Positions 11,570-22,475 of a stretch of DNA of 64,000 nt are shown one piece after another. The DNA is from Saccharum officinarum (Eukaryota; Streptophyta; Magnoliopsida; Poales; Poaceae). The notes beneath the pieces were generated by a model. That model saw nothing but the letters and a program-made list of their open reading frames with translations. It had not been told where the DNA came from and searched no databases. Positions within the stretch are counted from its first letter, which is position 1; each line of letters begins with the position of its first letter. The stretch is taken from positions 23,227,511 through 23,291,510 of the forward strand of contig CM036159.1 in the NCBI GenBank assembly GCA_020631735.1. The letters run 5' to 3'. Both the position numbers and the translations under genes were made by a program.

Positions 11570-14500
11570 TTAATTTGTAATGCCAACTAAGCTTGAGCAT
11601 AGCCCAAACTTAGCTCCAGGAACTGGCTTTGTCAACATATCAGCGGGATTATCATGAGTACTTATCTTGCATACTTTAACATCACCTTCAGCAAAGACAC
11701 CTCGAATAAAATGATATCTCACATCAATGTGTTTGGTCCTTTCATGAAACATCTGATCTTTAGTCAGACAAATAGCACTCTGGCTATCACAATGTATAGT
11801 AATACAAGAAGTAACCCCACAAAGTTTAGAGTATAAACCCCTCAACCAAATAGCTTCTTTACAAGCTTCAGAAATAGCCATATATTCAGCTTCTGTTGTA
11901 GACAGAGCAACAGTGGACTGCAAACATGCTTTCCAGCTAACAGCACAACCACCAATGGTGAAAACATAACCCATGAGAGATCTCCTCTTATCCAAATCAC
12001 CAGCAAAATCAGAATCAACATAACCAACAAGTCCATCTCTAGATTTTCCAAACTGCAAACAGGCATTAGAAGTACCTCGCAAATATCTGAAAATCCATTG
12101 AACAGCCCTCCAATGCTCCTTACCAGGATTAGCCATGAATCTACTGACAACACTCAATGCATGAGATAAATCAGGATGAGAACAAACCATGACATACATA
12201 AGAGAACCAACTGCACTAGAATATGGAACTCTAGACATGTACTCAATCTCATGATCTGACTGTGGACATAAATCTGATGATAATCTGAAATGTGTAGCTA
12301 ATGGAGTACTCACTGGTTTTGCATTATGCATATTAAAACGACGAAGAACCTTTTCAATATAACCTCGTTGACTGAGGTATAATTTACCAGATTTTCTATC
12401 TCTAGTAATTTCCATACCAAGAATTTTCTTAGCTGCACCTAAGTCCTTCATCTCAAATTCTTTACTCAATTGTGCCTTCAGTTTAGCTATTTTTGATTTT
12501 TCTTTAGCAACAATTAACATATCATCAACATAAAGAAGCAAATAAATAGCTGAGCCATTAACAATCTTCAAGTAAACATAGCTATCATAATCAGACCGCT
12601 TAAAGCCACGAGAGAGCATAAATGAGTCAAACCTCTTATACCATTGCCTAGGAGACTGCTTCAAACCATAAAGAGACTTTTTTAGCCTACACACAAGGTT
12701 TTCTTTTCCAGGAATAACAAAACCTTCAGGTTGGTTCATATAAATGTCTTCCTCCAACTCCCCATGTAAGAATGCAGTTTTAACATCAAGTAGCTCAAGT
12801 TCATAATCATGCATGGCAACAATACTAAGCAAAGTGCGAATAGAACTATGCTTAACAACTGGGGAAAAGACATCATTATAATCAATACCTGGAATCTGGC
12901 TATAGCCTTTAGCAACCAACCTCGCTTTATACCTTGCTGGTTCACTAGGAGAAATACCCTCCTTTCTTTTATAAATCCATTTGCAACGGACAAGCTTTTT
13001 ATTCTTGGGCAATTTCACTAAATCCCATGTACCATTCTTTTTCAAGTGACTCCATCTCATCTTGCATAGCGGTCATCCAATTGTTGCGATCAGCAGAAGT
13101 AATAGCCTCAGAATAATTAAAAGGTTCTGAATTACCTTCAATCTCTTCTGCAACACTCATAGCATAAGCAACATTGCATTCTTCAATATACCTTTTAACA
13201 GGCTTTGGCTGTCTTCTGGACCTATCAATAGCAATAGAACGTTGTGGAGACTGCACAACTGGAGAAGAATGCTCAGCAATAGAAGAATCATCAACAATTG
13301 GAGAAATTTTAGCAATCGGTGCATATTGGACAATAGCATTATCAACATCTGGTGAATCAATTAAGTGCTCCACCTGCACACTTATTTTCTCTCCCTCAAT
13401 AGGAGCATCAACAGAAGGATTATCAACAAACATAACAGTCTCATTAAAGATAACATTCCTGCTAAGCATAACCTTCTGAGTCTGGGGATTCCACAATTTA
13501 TAACCTTTAACACCATGTTGATAACCAATAAAAATGCATTTAACAGCTCTAGGCTCTAATTTACCATTATCAACGTGAGCATAAGCAGTATAACCAAAAA
13601 CTCTCAATTGTGAATAATCAGCTGGAGAACCATACCATACCTCAATTGGAGTTTTCTTATCAAGAGGAATAGAGGGTGAACGGTTAATAAGATAGCAAGC
13701 AGTGGAAGCGGCTTCAGCCCAAAAACGCCTATTCAAGCCAGCATTAGACAACATGCAACAGGCCTTGGAGATGATAGTTCTGTTCATTCGCTCAGCTACA
13801 CCATTCTGTTGAGGCGTATAAGGAATAGTGTAGTGCCTAACAATGCCTTGGGACTTGCAATATGCATTAAACTCATTAGAACAGAATTCCATCCCATTAT
13901 CAGTGCGAAGCTTTTTAACCTTCTTTTCAGTTTGATTTTCAATCATAATCTTCCACTCTTTAAATGTTGAAAATGCTTCTGATTTATGCTTCAAGAAATA
14001 AGACCATACCTTACGAGAATAATCATCAATGATTGTCAACATATAACGAGAACCACCAAAAGAAGGCTTACGAGACGGTCCCCATAAATCAGAATGCACA
14101 TAATCAAGAATACCTTTACTTTTATGTGTAGAGATATTAAATGACACCCTCTCGTGTTTGCCAAACACACAATGCTCACAAAACTTTAACTTACTGATGC
14201 TATGTTCATCAAGAAGTCCTCTCTTGCACAATTCATGCAAACCTTGCTCACTCATATGTCCAAGATGCTTATGCCAAAGATCAGTAGCATCAGAATTAGA
14301 TGATGAATTGGAAATTACAGCGGCATCACCTGTAATTGTAGTACCACGAAGATGGTACAAATTTGGAGATTTTAATTCACCTTTCATCACAATGAGAGAA
14401 CCTTTAGACACCTTTAATACTCCATCTCCACCGAAGTACTTGTACCCTTTAGCATCAAGAGTACTGAGAGAAATAAGATTCTTGCTCATGCTAGGAATAT

Positions 14501-14684
14501 GCCTCACGTCAGCCAATGTTCTGACAATGCCATCATGCATCTTAATCTGAATGGAACCAATGCCAACAATATCACGTGGACTGTTATCACCCAATCTAAC
14601 AGAACCTCCACCTTGGAGAGAATCATAGGTGACAAACCAATCTCTATTAGTGCATATATGAAAAGAAGCAGCGGAATCAAGAAT
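11570..14684 (-). pseudogene. copia pol: protease, integrase, reverse transcriptase, RNase H
   Basis: This is the second part of the copia polyprotein, continuing from the gag stop at 14685. It begins with the protease (DSAASFH, where the usual Gly after Asp-Ser is Ala), then the pre-integrase zinc region (LWHKHLGHMS...CEHCVFGK). The integrase core has acids in HSDLWGP, LRTDNGMEF and the GVAERMNRT region. The reverse transcriptase has YVDDMLIV and runs to [15 protein letters not shown] and [12 protein letters not shown] of RNase H. An extra base at about 13037, inside 'gaaaaagaatgg', shifts the frame between integrase and RT. With the stops at 14685 and 15504 this copy cannot make a full polyprotein. 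The final stop is at 11570-11572. Confidence 0.92.
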
Positions 14685-15593
14685 TCATTCATCATCACTA
14701 TTAGCACATCCAACAAAAGCAACAAGTGAATCACCATCAGAATAATCTGCCTTAGAAGTAGCAACAGAAGCATTACCTTCATCATTGGGTTTACCTTTCT
14801 CTCTATATGTGCCAGTTCTCTTCTCTTTATTCTTCAATTTCAAACAATCCTCGATAAAGTGATTATCCTTCTTGCAATACTTGCAGAATTTATCACCTCT
14901 ACCTCGAGACTTTGATCGGCCTTTGTAACGATTAGAACTTTTACCTCTATTGCCATTATTTGATTTATTTTCTATCCTCCCACGAACACACAACGCTTCT
15001 CCTTTGGAAGCAGAACCTTCAGAAGACACCATCAATTTCATCTTTTCCTTGGCATGCAACGCCTCACAGACCTCATCAAGAGTTAGCGTATCATGGCTAT
15101 ATAATAAAGTATCTCTGAAGTTTGAAAAAGAACTAGGCAAAGAGCACAAAAGAATCAGACATAAATCCTCATCATCATATTCTACCTCCATAGCCTGTAG
15201 ATCAGAAACGATCTCCTTAAAGACCGTCAGATGGTTAATCACAGAACCACCCTCTTGCAACTTGTGCGAATACAACTTCATCTTCATATGCATCTTGCTT
15301 GTCAAATCCTTAGACATGTAAATTGACTCTAACTTGAGCCATAGAGCAGCTGCAGTTTTCTCCTGTAGACAATCTTGCAAAATATTATTTGAAAGATGAA
15401 GCTGAATTTGAGTCAAGGCCTTACGATCCTTTTTCTTTTCATCATCGGTCCAAGATTTAGAATCCTTGTTACCGAATTTATCAAGAGCATCATCAACATC
15501 AGCTTACGTAAGAATAGCCTGCATCTTGACTTGCCATAGAGCGAACCTTGTATCACGATCCAGTTGAGGAATATCATATTTCACTGAAGACAT
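14685..15593 (-). pseudogene. copia gag with CCHC zinc knuckle
   Basis: Start codon at 15593-15591 gives a protein beginning MSSVKYDIPQLD, the usual N-terminus of this gag type. A stop (TAA, 15506-15504) interrupts it early, where a CAA glutamine codon is expected. The frame then continues through the UBN2-like gag domain (LWLKLESIYMSKDLTSK, LILLCSLPSSF) and a basic linker to the zinc knuckle CKYCKKDNHFIEDC (C-x2-C-x4-H-x4-C). A second stop (TGA, 14687-14685) lies where a TGG tryptophan codon precedes the protease. Both stops look like C-to-T or G-to-A changes. Confidence 0.88.
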
Positions 15594-16128
15594 GGTTAAT
15601 AAATAATAGCAATAACCAGAGGAATAATGATCAGCAGAAATTTAGGTGTAACCCTAACCGAAACCTGCAGCCTGGTACGATCAGCAATAAACTGAAGAAA
15701 TAAACCTTCTGGTATGAATTCTCGTGTGCACGTAGCACAAAACCACCCAATTAGATTTCACGTAACGCAAGGCACCTCCTCGATCCGTGTGCACTGATGC
15801 AAGAAACGTGATCACCCAGTACTGCCTGCTTCAGATGGCTTTTCCTGACGAGCGCAGTGTGTAGCAGTCTTGTACAAACTTTCTCCTTCTCGATCTCTGG
15901 ACGGACAACAGCGGACAGCACCGAGACGAACTCGATCCAGAACTTTGCCATCTCTGCGTCGCAGTGTGAATGAAACGAACTCGATCCAAAACTCCACCGT
16001 GTCCGCCGTGGACACACGCTGACGCTGGAACGTGTGTCGCCGTTTGGACAGCACGGAACAAATCGCTGGCAGCGGCGGCAAAGAACAGGGACTGAAACCC
16101 TAACCTTTTTTTTCTCAATCTTGTGTCT

Positions 16129-16141
16129 GGCTCTGATACCA
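16129..16141 (-). other. copia primer-binding site (initiator tRNA-Met)
   Basis: On the minus strand TGGTATCAGAGCC starts a few bases inside the 5' LTR. It matches the complement of the 3' end of plant initiator tRNA-Met. Confidence 0.9.
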
Positions 16142-16143
16142 AT

Positions 16144-16439
16144 TGTTACTAAATAATGCAAATCAAGATCGAACACGGGACACAAATTTTACGTGGAAAA
16201 CCCTTGCGGGAAAAAACCACGGGCGCCAACCGGCGATCTTCACTATATGGAGAGAGTTTACAGTACGCAGGGAATACAATGAGTCGTCAGCTCTTCCCGT
16301 GCGGCTTACAAGATGTATTTATAGGACGGACTGACTGCAGTCAAATACGGAAACAAATCCGCTAATAAACATGACCGAACCGTGGGCCCTCCAGGCGTCC
16401 CCACAAGACCAACGTTATAATTCGGATCATATTCCAACA
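16144..16439 (-). repeat. copia 5' LTR
   Basis: 296 bp, TGTTACTAAAT...CCAACA on the plus strand. On the minus strand it is the promoter-bearing LTR; TATAAATA (plus 'tatttata') lies at about 16315-16322. Confidence 0.95.
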
Positions 16440-17396
16440 ATGACCCTCTTTTCTATTTGGTTGAAGAGGGATGAGACCAACCTGTTTTCTATTTGTTCTG
16501 GAGACATCAGAAGTGGGATCAACTACTAACAAGTGGGGCCCATTCGTTTGTTTTTTTTCTTTTCTTCCTCTTCTCCTTATCGCTTCTGTCGTGCCTCTTT
16601 CCGTCTCGTGCCCTGCACGTACGGCAGTGAGTTCCCCGCGCGTACGATGCCAGCATGGCCAGCCCCTGGAGGTCACGCTCTCATGACGGTGGCAAGGCCG
16701 AAGACCGCTCGCGATGGTCGTGGCACCCAGATCCCATGCCTCCTCCATCCACGAGATCAGCCATGCGATGGCAAGGCTGGATCCCACCCGCGCGCTCGCA
16801 CGGCTGGGCCACGCGGTGGTGCCAGACCTGACTCGCTCTTCTTCTTCTTCCTCCCTACTCCGTGCCTACGCTCGCGCGTCGTAACTGGCCTCTTCCTTGC
16901 CCGCATGGCATGGCTGGTAGCAGAGGTACGGTGACCCACTTGCGCTACCGCTCGCTGCCCCGCTTGCGTCCGTAGCTGCCTGCGCTCATATTGCCTGTGC
17001 GGCCACGAAAGCTCGTCCCATTCTCCTAGAGAGGACGACTCTGTCTGTCAAAAAATAGAGGGACCAAAGTCATGGCATCAAAAAGCATATTCCCAGGTTG
17101 GATGGTCCTGTCAGCTTTGTCTCTGAACCAAACACTAGTAGAAGGTGGGATATCCCACCTGGGACATCCCTGTCCCTTGAACCAAACACTACCTTAATTG
17201 TTTACGATGCCTTTGAACCATGCTATGCTTGTCATTTGCTTAATTGTAAGATTCACCTTTACATTCCTCTATAAAATGCTTTTATGCAAAACCAAACCAA
17301 TATATCCTGGCTACTAAACCAAATGCATATTTCCTCATACTATATTGTGTAAGTATTGCAGAGTATATTTTAGTACTCGTCCTATGATTATTTAAG

Positions 17397-17760
17397 TTTT
17401 GCAGGTAGTGTAGTTTCAGCCTACGGGTTGTTCTATGCACCTGAGTCCGCCGAGAACTAGGAGTGGTAGGAGAACAGACGTTGCGTAGATGTGTGGAGGA
17501 TGGCACATTCCACACATTATATCTTAAGAGCTTATGCTGTTTTAAAGACTTCCGCTCGTACTCTAGATGGATGACTGTAATGTGTTGTGATTAAGTTTGG
17601 GACAAATTGATGTAAAACTGAATGTACTCTTTAAATGTGATGTGAACTACCTATGTGTTATAATAATTCCTTTCGGCCGCGTGATCTTAGATGAAGGTTG
17701 GTTCAGTATATCATATGGGGGTGTACCGGGATAATCAATGAAGTGTTTTATCTAACTAAT
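17397..17760 (+). mobile_element. probable right end of the Tekay-type LTR
   Basis: After the PIF/Harbinger-like element the sequence 'ttgcaggtagtgtag...' to '...gggggtgtaccggg' has the character of the U5 end of a TGTAACACC-type gypsy LTR, whose complete end would be expected to read about GGTGTTACA. I infer that it is the missing tail of the LTR starting at 8464. The exact end is not visible and the link is unproven. Confidence 0.4.
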
Positions 17761-18047
17761 GGTAGTTAATGGAAGACTACTTAGATAGGTAATCTACTTA
17801 AAAGGGAGACGATCCAGACAACCGGTGGGATGGGTTCGATGAATTGTCTGGATCATTATTTTTTTCATCGTAGGCTTTTGTTTTTGAGTGTGTCTTTATC
17901 AAAAAAAAAAAGCGGTCATGCAACTTGTCCTGGATTCTTCCGTCGTACAGTTAGTGAAACGTGCGCGGCCTCCGTCCACGGAATCCACGAACTAGCTTCT
18001 CTCCCCATCCCATCATAGCGCTAATGCTCCAGGACTCATGGACCCGT

Positions 18048-18054
18048 ACTATTT
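18048..18054 (+). promoter_or_regulatory. candidate TATA box of the zinc-finger gene
   Basis: 'tatttaa' in 'cccgtactatttaagtgctgg', about 70 bases before the ATG at 18121. That would give a 5' leader of roughly 40 bases. Confidence 0.45.
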
Positions 18055-18120
18055 AAGTGCTGGGTTAGTTACCACAATGATTATTCCTGTATAGTAAACT
18101 TAGCTAGGTAGCTAGCTCTA

Positions 18121-18474
18121 ATGGAGAAGGAGCAAGAGCTGGACCTTGAGCTCACCCTCCTCCCCTCCGCCTGGGCTACGCAGGAGGAGGCGCCCGGCTT
18201 CTTCCTCTGCACCTACTGCGGCCGCAAGTTCTGCACCTCCCAGGCGCTCGGCGGCCACCAGAACGCGCACAAGTACGAGCGCGCCCTAGCCAAGCGCCGC
18301 CGGGAGATCGCCGCCGCCTTGCATAAGCACGGTAGTATTTCCGTGACGCGCGCTGGCCAGGTCGATGCCGGGGCCAGCCCCAAGGCTGCCGGAGTCGTCC
18401 AAGTCACTGGATCTGAGCCTCATGCTGAGAGGGAGAGGCCAGTGGACGAGCTGGATTTATCCCTCAGGCTATGA
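18121..18474 (+). CDS. C2H2 single-zinc-finger transcription repressor (KNUCKLES/SUPERMAN type)
   Basis: A 117-residue intronless protein. It has one plant Q-type C2H2 finger, [20 protein letters not shown] followed by H, with Cys30, Cys33, His46 and His50 and the plant signature QALGGH. An LxLxL repression (EAR) motif, LDLELTL, is at residues 7-13 and a second, LDLSLRL, forms the last seven residues. A basic stretch (KRRREI) just after the finger may serve nuclear import. Proteins of this layout bind DNA and recruit TOPLESS-type co-repressors, usually in floral or meristem development; that role is inferred from the family. The start gives the N-terminal EAR motif, and no upstream in-frame ATG is closer. 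The last 27 coding bases are partly repeated in the 3' flank. Confidence 0.85.
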   Translation: MEKEQELDLELTLLPSAWATQEEAPGFFLCTYCGRKFCTSQALGGHQNAHKYERALAKRRREIAAALHKHGSISVTRAGQVDAGASPKAAGVVQVTGSEPHAERERPVDELDLSLRL

Positions 18475-18610
18475 TTATTCCAGTGCCTTGGCAATCTGGC
18501 GCCTGCTGCACCACGTTGAGCGCACAGAGGAGCTGGGGATTTATCCCTCAGGCTATGATCATCGGCTTCTCCCGAACCATGTACCTCCTCGATCTCCTTG
18601 GCAATTATCA
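18448..18610 (+). repeat. imperfect direct duplication over the 3' end of the zinc-finger gene
   Basis: 'gagctggatttatccctcag' plus 'gctatga' at 18448-18474, which encodes the C-terminal EAR motif and stop, recurs at about 18530-18558 as 'gagctggggatttatccctc' plus 'aggctatga'. A following 'ccttggcaat' motif also recurs (about 18486 and 18597). The second copy lies in the 3' untranslated region. Confidence 0.7.
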
Positions 18611-18623
18611 TTTATTATGTGGC

Positions 18624-18764
18624 TATCTGCTGAACTGTATTTACTTGGCACATGCTCATAATGTAAGCTCCTGATCATACAAAGTCTCGGTTCTTAGCTC
18701 CATATTTTACATTACGAAGTACACTCATTCTTTTGTTGTTGAAGTAAATACAGTTCAGCAGATA
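18624..18764. repeat. 23-bp perfect inverted repeat in the 3' flank
   Basis: Arms 18624-18646 (tatctgctgaactgtatt plus tactt) and 18742-18764 are perfect reverse complements separated by 95 bases. If transcribed with the zinc-finger gene it would form a stem-loop. No miRNA-style extended pairing is seen outside the arms. Confidence 0.7.
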
Positions 18765-19131
18765 ATTTAAGGATGAAATAACATGCAGTACAAAATTTCA
18801 GGGAAATATATTCTACAGATATATTACATATTTAGACAATTGGTGGCTTTTATGGCATCACCATAAAAGTTAGTGTCTTCTAGATATAATAATCTATATA
18901 AAAATGCCTAATCTTACCACTCTTGGAATCATTTGGTTAATCTCATTTAATTTTAATATATTTTTGAAGTACAAATAAAGTACCTTATTAGAAAGCTAGA
19001 TTCCTACTATCTATAAGATGGTGGATTTTAGAATTCCTGTGGTTTTCCCAGCTAGTTGATTTGACAAAATTAATTATGGTATTCAGCCACAGAAGCACGA
19101 GAGATAGAGAGGATTGTATACATCGAGTTCT
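18765..19131. other. AT-rich intergenic DNA, no gene seen
   Basis: No open frame or repeat signature that I recognise up to the target duplication of the solo LTR at 19132. Confidence 0.4.
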
Positions 19132-19844
19132 AGAGGTGAAAGGATCAAGATGCCCAAGAGGGGGGTGAATTGGGCTTTTCTAAAAATTAGATGCAAGAAA
19201 TAAATCCTACAAGCCGGAATTCACCCCTAGTGTCTACTAGTGTTCCTAGAGAGTCTGCCGATACAAAGTTTTGCACCCTAGTTTCCAATCCTAGTCTAGC
19301 ATGGCAAGTCTAGGAATGTAAACAAGCAATGAAAGTAAATACGAGAATGTAAATGCTTGAATGTAAAGGGGCAAGGAACACGGCGATGTTTTTCCGAGGT
19401 ATCGGAGAGTCGCCACTCCCCACTAGTCCTCGTTGGAGCACCCGCGCAAGGGTGAAGCTCCCCCTTGATCCGCGCAAGGATCAAGTGCTCTCTACGGGTT
19501 GATTCTTTGACACTCCGTCGCGGTGAATCTCCCACAACCGCTCACAAGACGAGTTGGGTCATCCACAAGCTCCGCCGGATGATCACCAAACTCCCAATCA
19601 CCACCAAGCCGTCTAGGTGATGGCGATCACCAAGAGTAACAAGCTAGAACTCTCACTTGACCACTACGAGCCCAAATGAGAAAGTGGATGCACACTTGCT
19701 ACTCTCTAATCGCTAGTGAGGAACTCTCAAGCTTTGATTCTCAAATCTCTATCCTTACTAGTGCTCTTGCACTCCCTTGCACTCCAAAGGTGTTTATCAG
19801 CTGATCAAATGAGCAAGAGACCTCTAAAAGAGGTGGTGGGGATG

Positions 19845-19852
19845 TATTTATA
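19845..19852 (-). promoter_or_regulatory. TATA box of the second solo LTR
   Basis: TATAAATA on the minus strand, about 55 bases downstream (minus sense) of the palindrome cluster, as in the first copy. Confidence 0.5.
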
Positions 19853-19899
19853 CACCCCACAAACAAAACGAACCGTTACCTGCTGACTCACCAAAACAC

Positions 19900-20305
19900 G
19901 AGCTGACCGGACGCGCCGGTCGAACTGACCGGACGCGCCGGTCGCTCGTAACGGTCGAAATCCGAAAAACAGCTGAGTGACCGGACGCACCGGTCAGAGG
20001 TGACCGGACGCGTCCGATCGCACAGGGAGCATACTGTACTCGCACCGGACGCGCTACCGCGTCCGATCGGTGATGACCGGACGCGTCCGGTCGACTCTGG
20101 ACCTTACTGGACTGTGACCGGACGCGCCGATCATACCCAGGTCGCGTCCGATCGGGTGTTTCCCTCAAGTGACACGTGTTGACTTCTGACCACCGCGTCC
20201 GGTCCTCGCGAGGACCGCGTCCGGTGTTCAGAGCTGAAACCCTAGCCGTGGAACTGTACTGACCGGACGCGTCCGGTCATGCTGAGGACCGCGTCCGGTC
20301 ATGGG
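19900..20305. repeat. second CCGGACGCGTCCGG palindrome cluster
   Basis: A dozen or so full or partial copies of the 18-base palindrome GACCGGACGCGTCCGGTC. Perfect copies are at 20075-20092 and 20261-20278. Confidence 0.75.
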
Positions 20306-20837
20306 AAAACAAACCGAAACTCTCCGAAACGCGTCACAACTTGAACCAAGTTGCTTCCAACTGAACTTTGAGCTAATCTAGAGCTGCCTAGCGCCAAGTT
20401 TAACAAGTGTGCACCACACCTAAACATGGGACTCGCCTAGGTCAAGCTACCCGCTCATGCCCCCCTTTATAGTACGGCCAAAAGAGAAAAACGAAGATCC
20501 TAACGACTATTCCAAATGTCTCTCAACACCTCGACATCCGGAACTAACCGTCCTTAATCTTGACATCACTCTTTTGAAAACCGAAACGATTTCCATCAAG
20601 GGGCATGAATACCATGGTGCCCAAAGCAGTTAAAACCTCCATGACCTAACTTACCAAAGTTTCTGCAAAACACACGTTAGTCATGGTAATAAAGCGTTGT
20701 CATCAATTGCCGAAACCAAACCTCGGGGCCTAGATGCTTTCAAGAGGGATGGCTTGTTCTTCCGTGTTCATTCTGTTCATTGTTATTATAAAATCGGCAT
20801 GACGGTTCAAACTGAAGAAACCCAAATGATACATTTA

Positions 20838-21046
20838 TGGAGTGTTTGGTTTGGGAATCAACCTATTCTAGATGGAGTGATGCATCATGAGTCAATTTTC
20901 AAATGTAGTGGAATGACCTTATTCCTCATACTAGTACTAATTATTAGTTTGTGATGGCTCAACTCATTGTATTCCATAAACCAAACCAAAAACTATAGAG
21001 TTAGATGATGATGGACTACTTCATTCCACAAACTAAACACCCAGTA
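20838..21046. mobile_element. short MITE with GGGTGTTTGGTTT-type ends
   Basis: Left end 'ggagtgtttggtttgggaat' and the right end, reverse-complemented, 'gggtgtttagtttgtggaat' form a terminal inverted repeat around about 200 bases. The target duplication is not clear, so the family is left open. Confidence 0.55.
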
Positions 21047-22475
21047 ATAAATCAAAGGGAATTGTGTCTCAAGAAAGGCTATCTTTATAGGTGAAGAAGC
21101 CAAAGCATATAATAAATAAATTCTTCGTTGCACAGACGAAACATACCATTGGATTCTAGGTTTTGTCTGTGTGAACTGTAAATGCTGATTACCGAGGTTT
21201 GGGGAATTATTTAACAAATTTAGGAATATGAAGTCACATAGTTGTAGAGTTTATTGCGAACCTAAGTGAAATATAGATATGTTTTAAGGATGACTCTCTA
21301 CCACTCTTCTTCTAATATGTTCTTACCAAGGAAATTGAGGCTTCTACTTAGTATGCTTGTAGAGTTGCTTGCTTTCATTGAGAATATAGGTACCTAATAA
21401 TACTATAAAAACAATTAAGTGCACGAGCGAAGATGTTAAGGGGTACGTAGGCCCATGAGCTTTGAAAACCTTTTTTTAGTGCAGCTTTGAAAGCACACTT
21501 CTGGGTCCTTGAACTTATTAAGTGGTTTACCGCAGGCATGGTCCAAAATAGACCTACAGTGCACCATTTAACAAGTTTAGAGATGTGAATGCACCACTTA
21601 ACAAATTTAAGGATCCAAAAATACATTTCCAAAGTTTGTGGACCTAAGTGGAATCCCTTGACAAGTTTTGGGGCCACTCATGCATTTAACTCTTATAAAA
21701 ATGACTATCCATGTCTTGTTAAATGACATGATATAACCACTTCTTTTCTTCCAAAGTACTCAATGACTCCCTCCACCCTAGAATAATACAGTTCTAGGAT
21801 TCAAATATTGTAAAAAAACAACTATAGCTTATTAGGACTAGCTTGTCAGCTCCTCAACTCTAGGTGTGTTGTTCTAAAATGGAGTGTGACATAGGTCTAT
21901 TATGATGGCAATAAAGTATAAAATTTGTGAATGCAATCGTTTACCTTGGTCTAATGAACACTTCTGAGAACAAAAAGCGTAAGGATACATGTATAATTTT
22001 GTTTTTTCGCTAACTTGCCCTAGAGATGTGAGAATTATATTCTTTGTAGGACAGAATTAAGGATCAGAGTGGAAGTAGAGAGTGGAAACATTACAATAGC
22101 TATAGCCTTGGCATCCTCAAGAGGACAAACATTATTAGATACGGCCAATTAAGGACAAACATAGTAGTGAAACAGTAAGAGTATATATATATACTCCGGT
22201 GCCACATCGTAACTCGGGGACCGCCAAAATTGCGGCGAACAAATACGGCACCAGACGTTGGCGAGTTTTTTTTTTTTTGCTCCGTTTTCACACATGCATG
22301 CTGCCTAGTACAGGTTCTGGCACGCCACATCTCCGGCAACAAGCAAACAACAACCTTAATTTGTATGGTACGCCGTATCTATGGCGTGTTACCGGGCGGA
22401 AGCCAACCAAATAGGGCCTTAGTCAAGCACGGAAGCTGAGTGAGTAGGAACGACGATAGATGTTGAAGACCACTG
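21047..22475. other. intergenic, no gene seen
   Basis: Repeated phrases such as 'cttaacaaatttaaggatcc' and 'aacaagtttagagatg' at 21500-21680 suggest a decayed repeat. A single MITE-like end ('actccctccaccctag', about 21768) has no clear partner. No coding sequence is supported. Confidence 0.4.

Larger units (their letters stand above)
11174..16439 (-). mobile_element. Ty1/copia retrotransposon, structurally complete
   Basis: A 5266-bp element with TG...CA LTRs of 296 bp at each end and a perfect 5-bp target duplication ATGAC (11169-11173, 16440-16444). It lies on the minus strand: 5' LTR 16144-16439, primer site 16129-16141, gag from 15593, pol to 11570, polypurine tract 11470-11483, 3' LTR 11174-11469. 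The LTRs differ at four positions by eye, about 1.4 percent. At the commonly used grass LTR rate of 1.3e-8 per site per year that is about half a million years. Gene order protease-integrase-RT-RNase H is that of copia elements, closest in style to the Tork/Tnt1 group. Coding is broken at several points. Confidence 0.95.
11106..17193. mobile_element. PIF/Harbinger-like element split by a copia insertion
   Basis: Left end GGTAGCGTTTGTT and the right end, reverse-complemented, GGTAGTGTTTGGTT, flanked by TTA on each side (11103-11105, 17194-17196). Both subterminal regions carry 'gggatggtcc' or 'ggatggtcctgtc' type sequence. Without the copia insert (11174-16439 plus one target copy) it is about 820 bases. 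The right half (16445-17193) is GC-rich at 16600-16990 and holds no clear transposase, so it is non-autonomous. Confidence 0.7.
19137..20742 (-). mobile_element. probable solo LTR, second copy of the palindrome-rich family
   Basis: Begins TGAAAGGATCAAGATGCCCA and ends GATGCTTTCA (TG...CA), flanked by AGAGG on both sides (19132-19136, 20743-20747). It shares with 2847-4810 the 'gaggggggtgaat' end, the 'tccgaggtatcgg' region, a minus-strand TATA box and the CCGGACGCG cluster. At 1606 bp with a 5-bp duplication and no coding region, a solo LTR on the minus strand is the simplest reading. The frames at 19848-20182 are palindrome sequence, not genes. Confidence 0.6.

Noticed and set aside
18624..18764. 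23-bp inverted repeat as a microRNA gene
   Set aside because: The arms are perfectly paired but only 23 bases long with a 95-base loop and no further pairing, unlike plant miRNA precursors.
19848..20182. 106-codon frame of arginine-rich repeats
   Set aside because: It is the translation of the CCGGACGCG palindrome cluster and not a protein gene.
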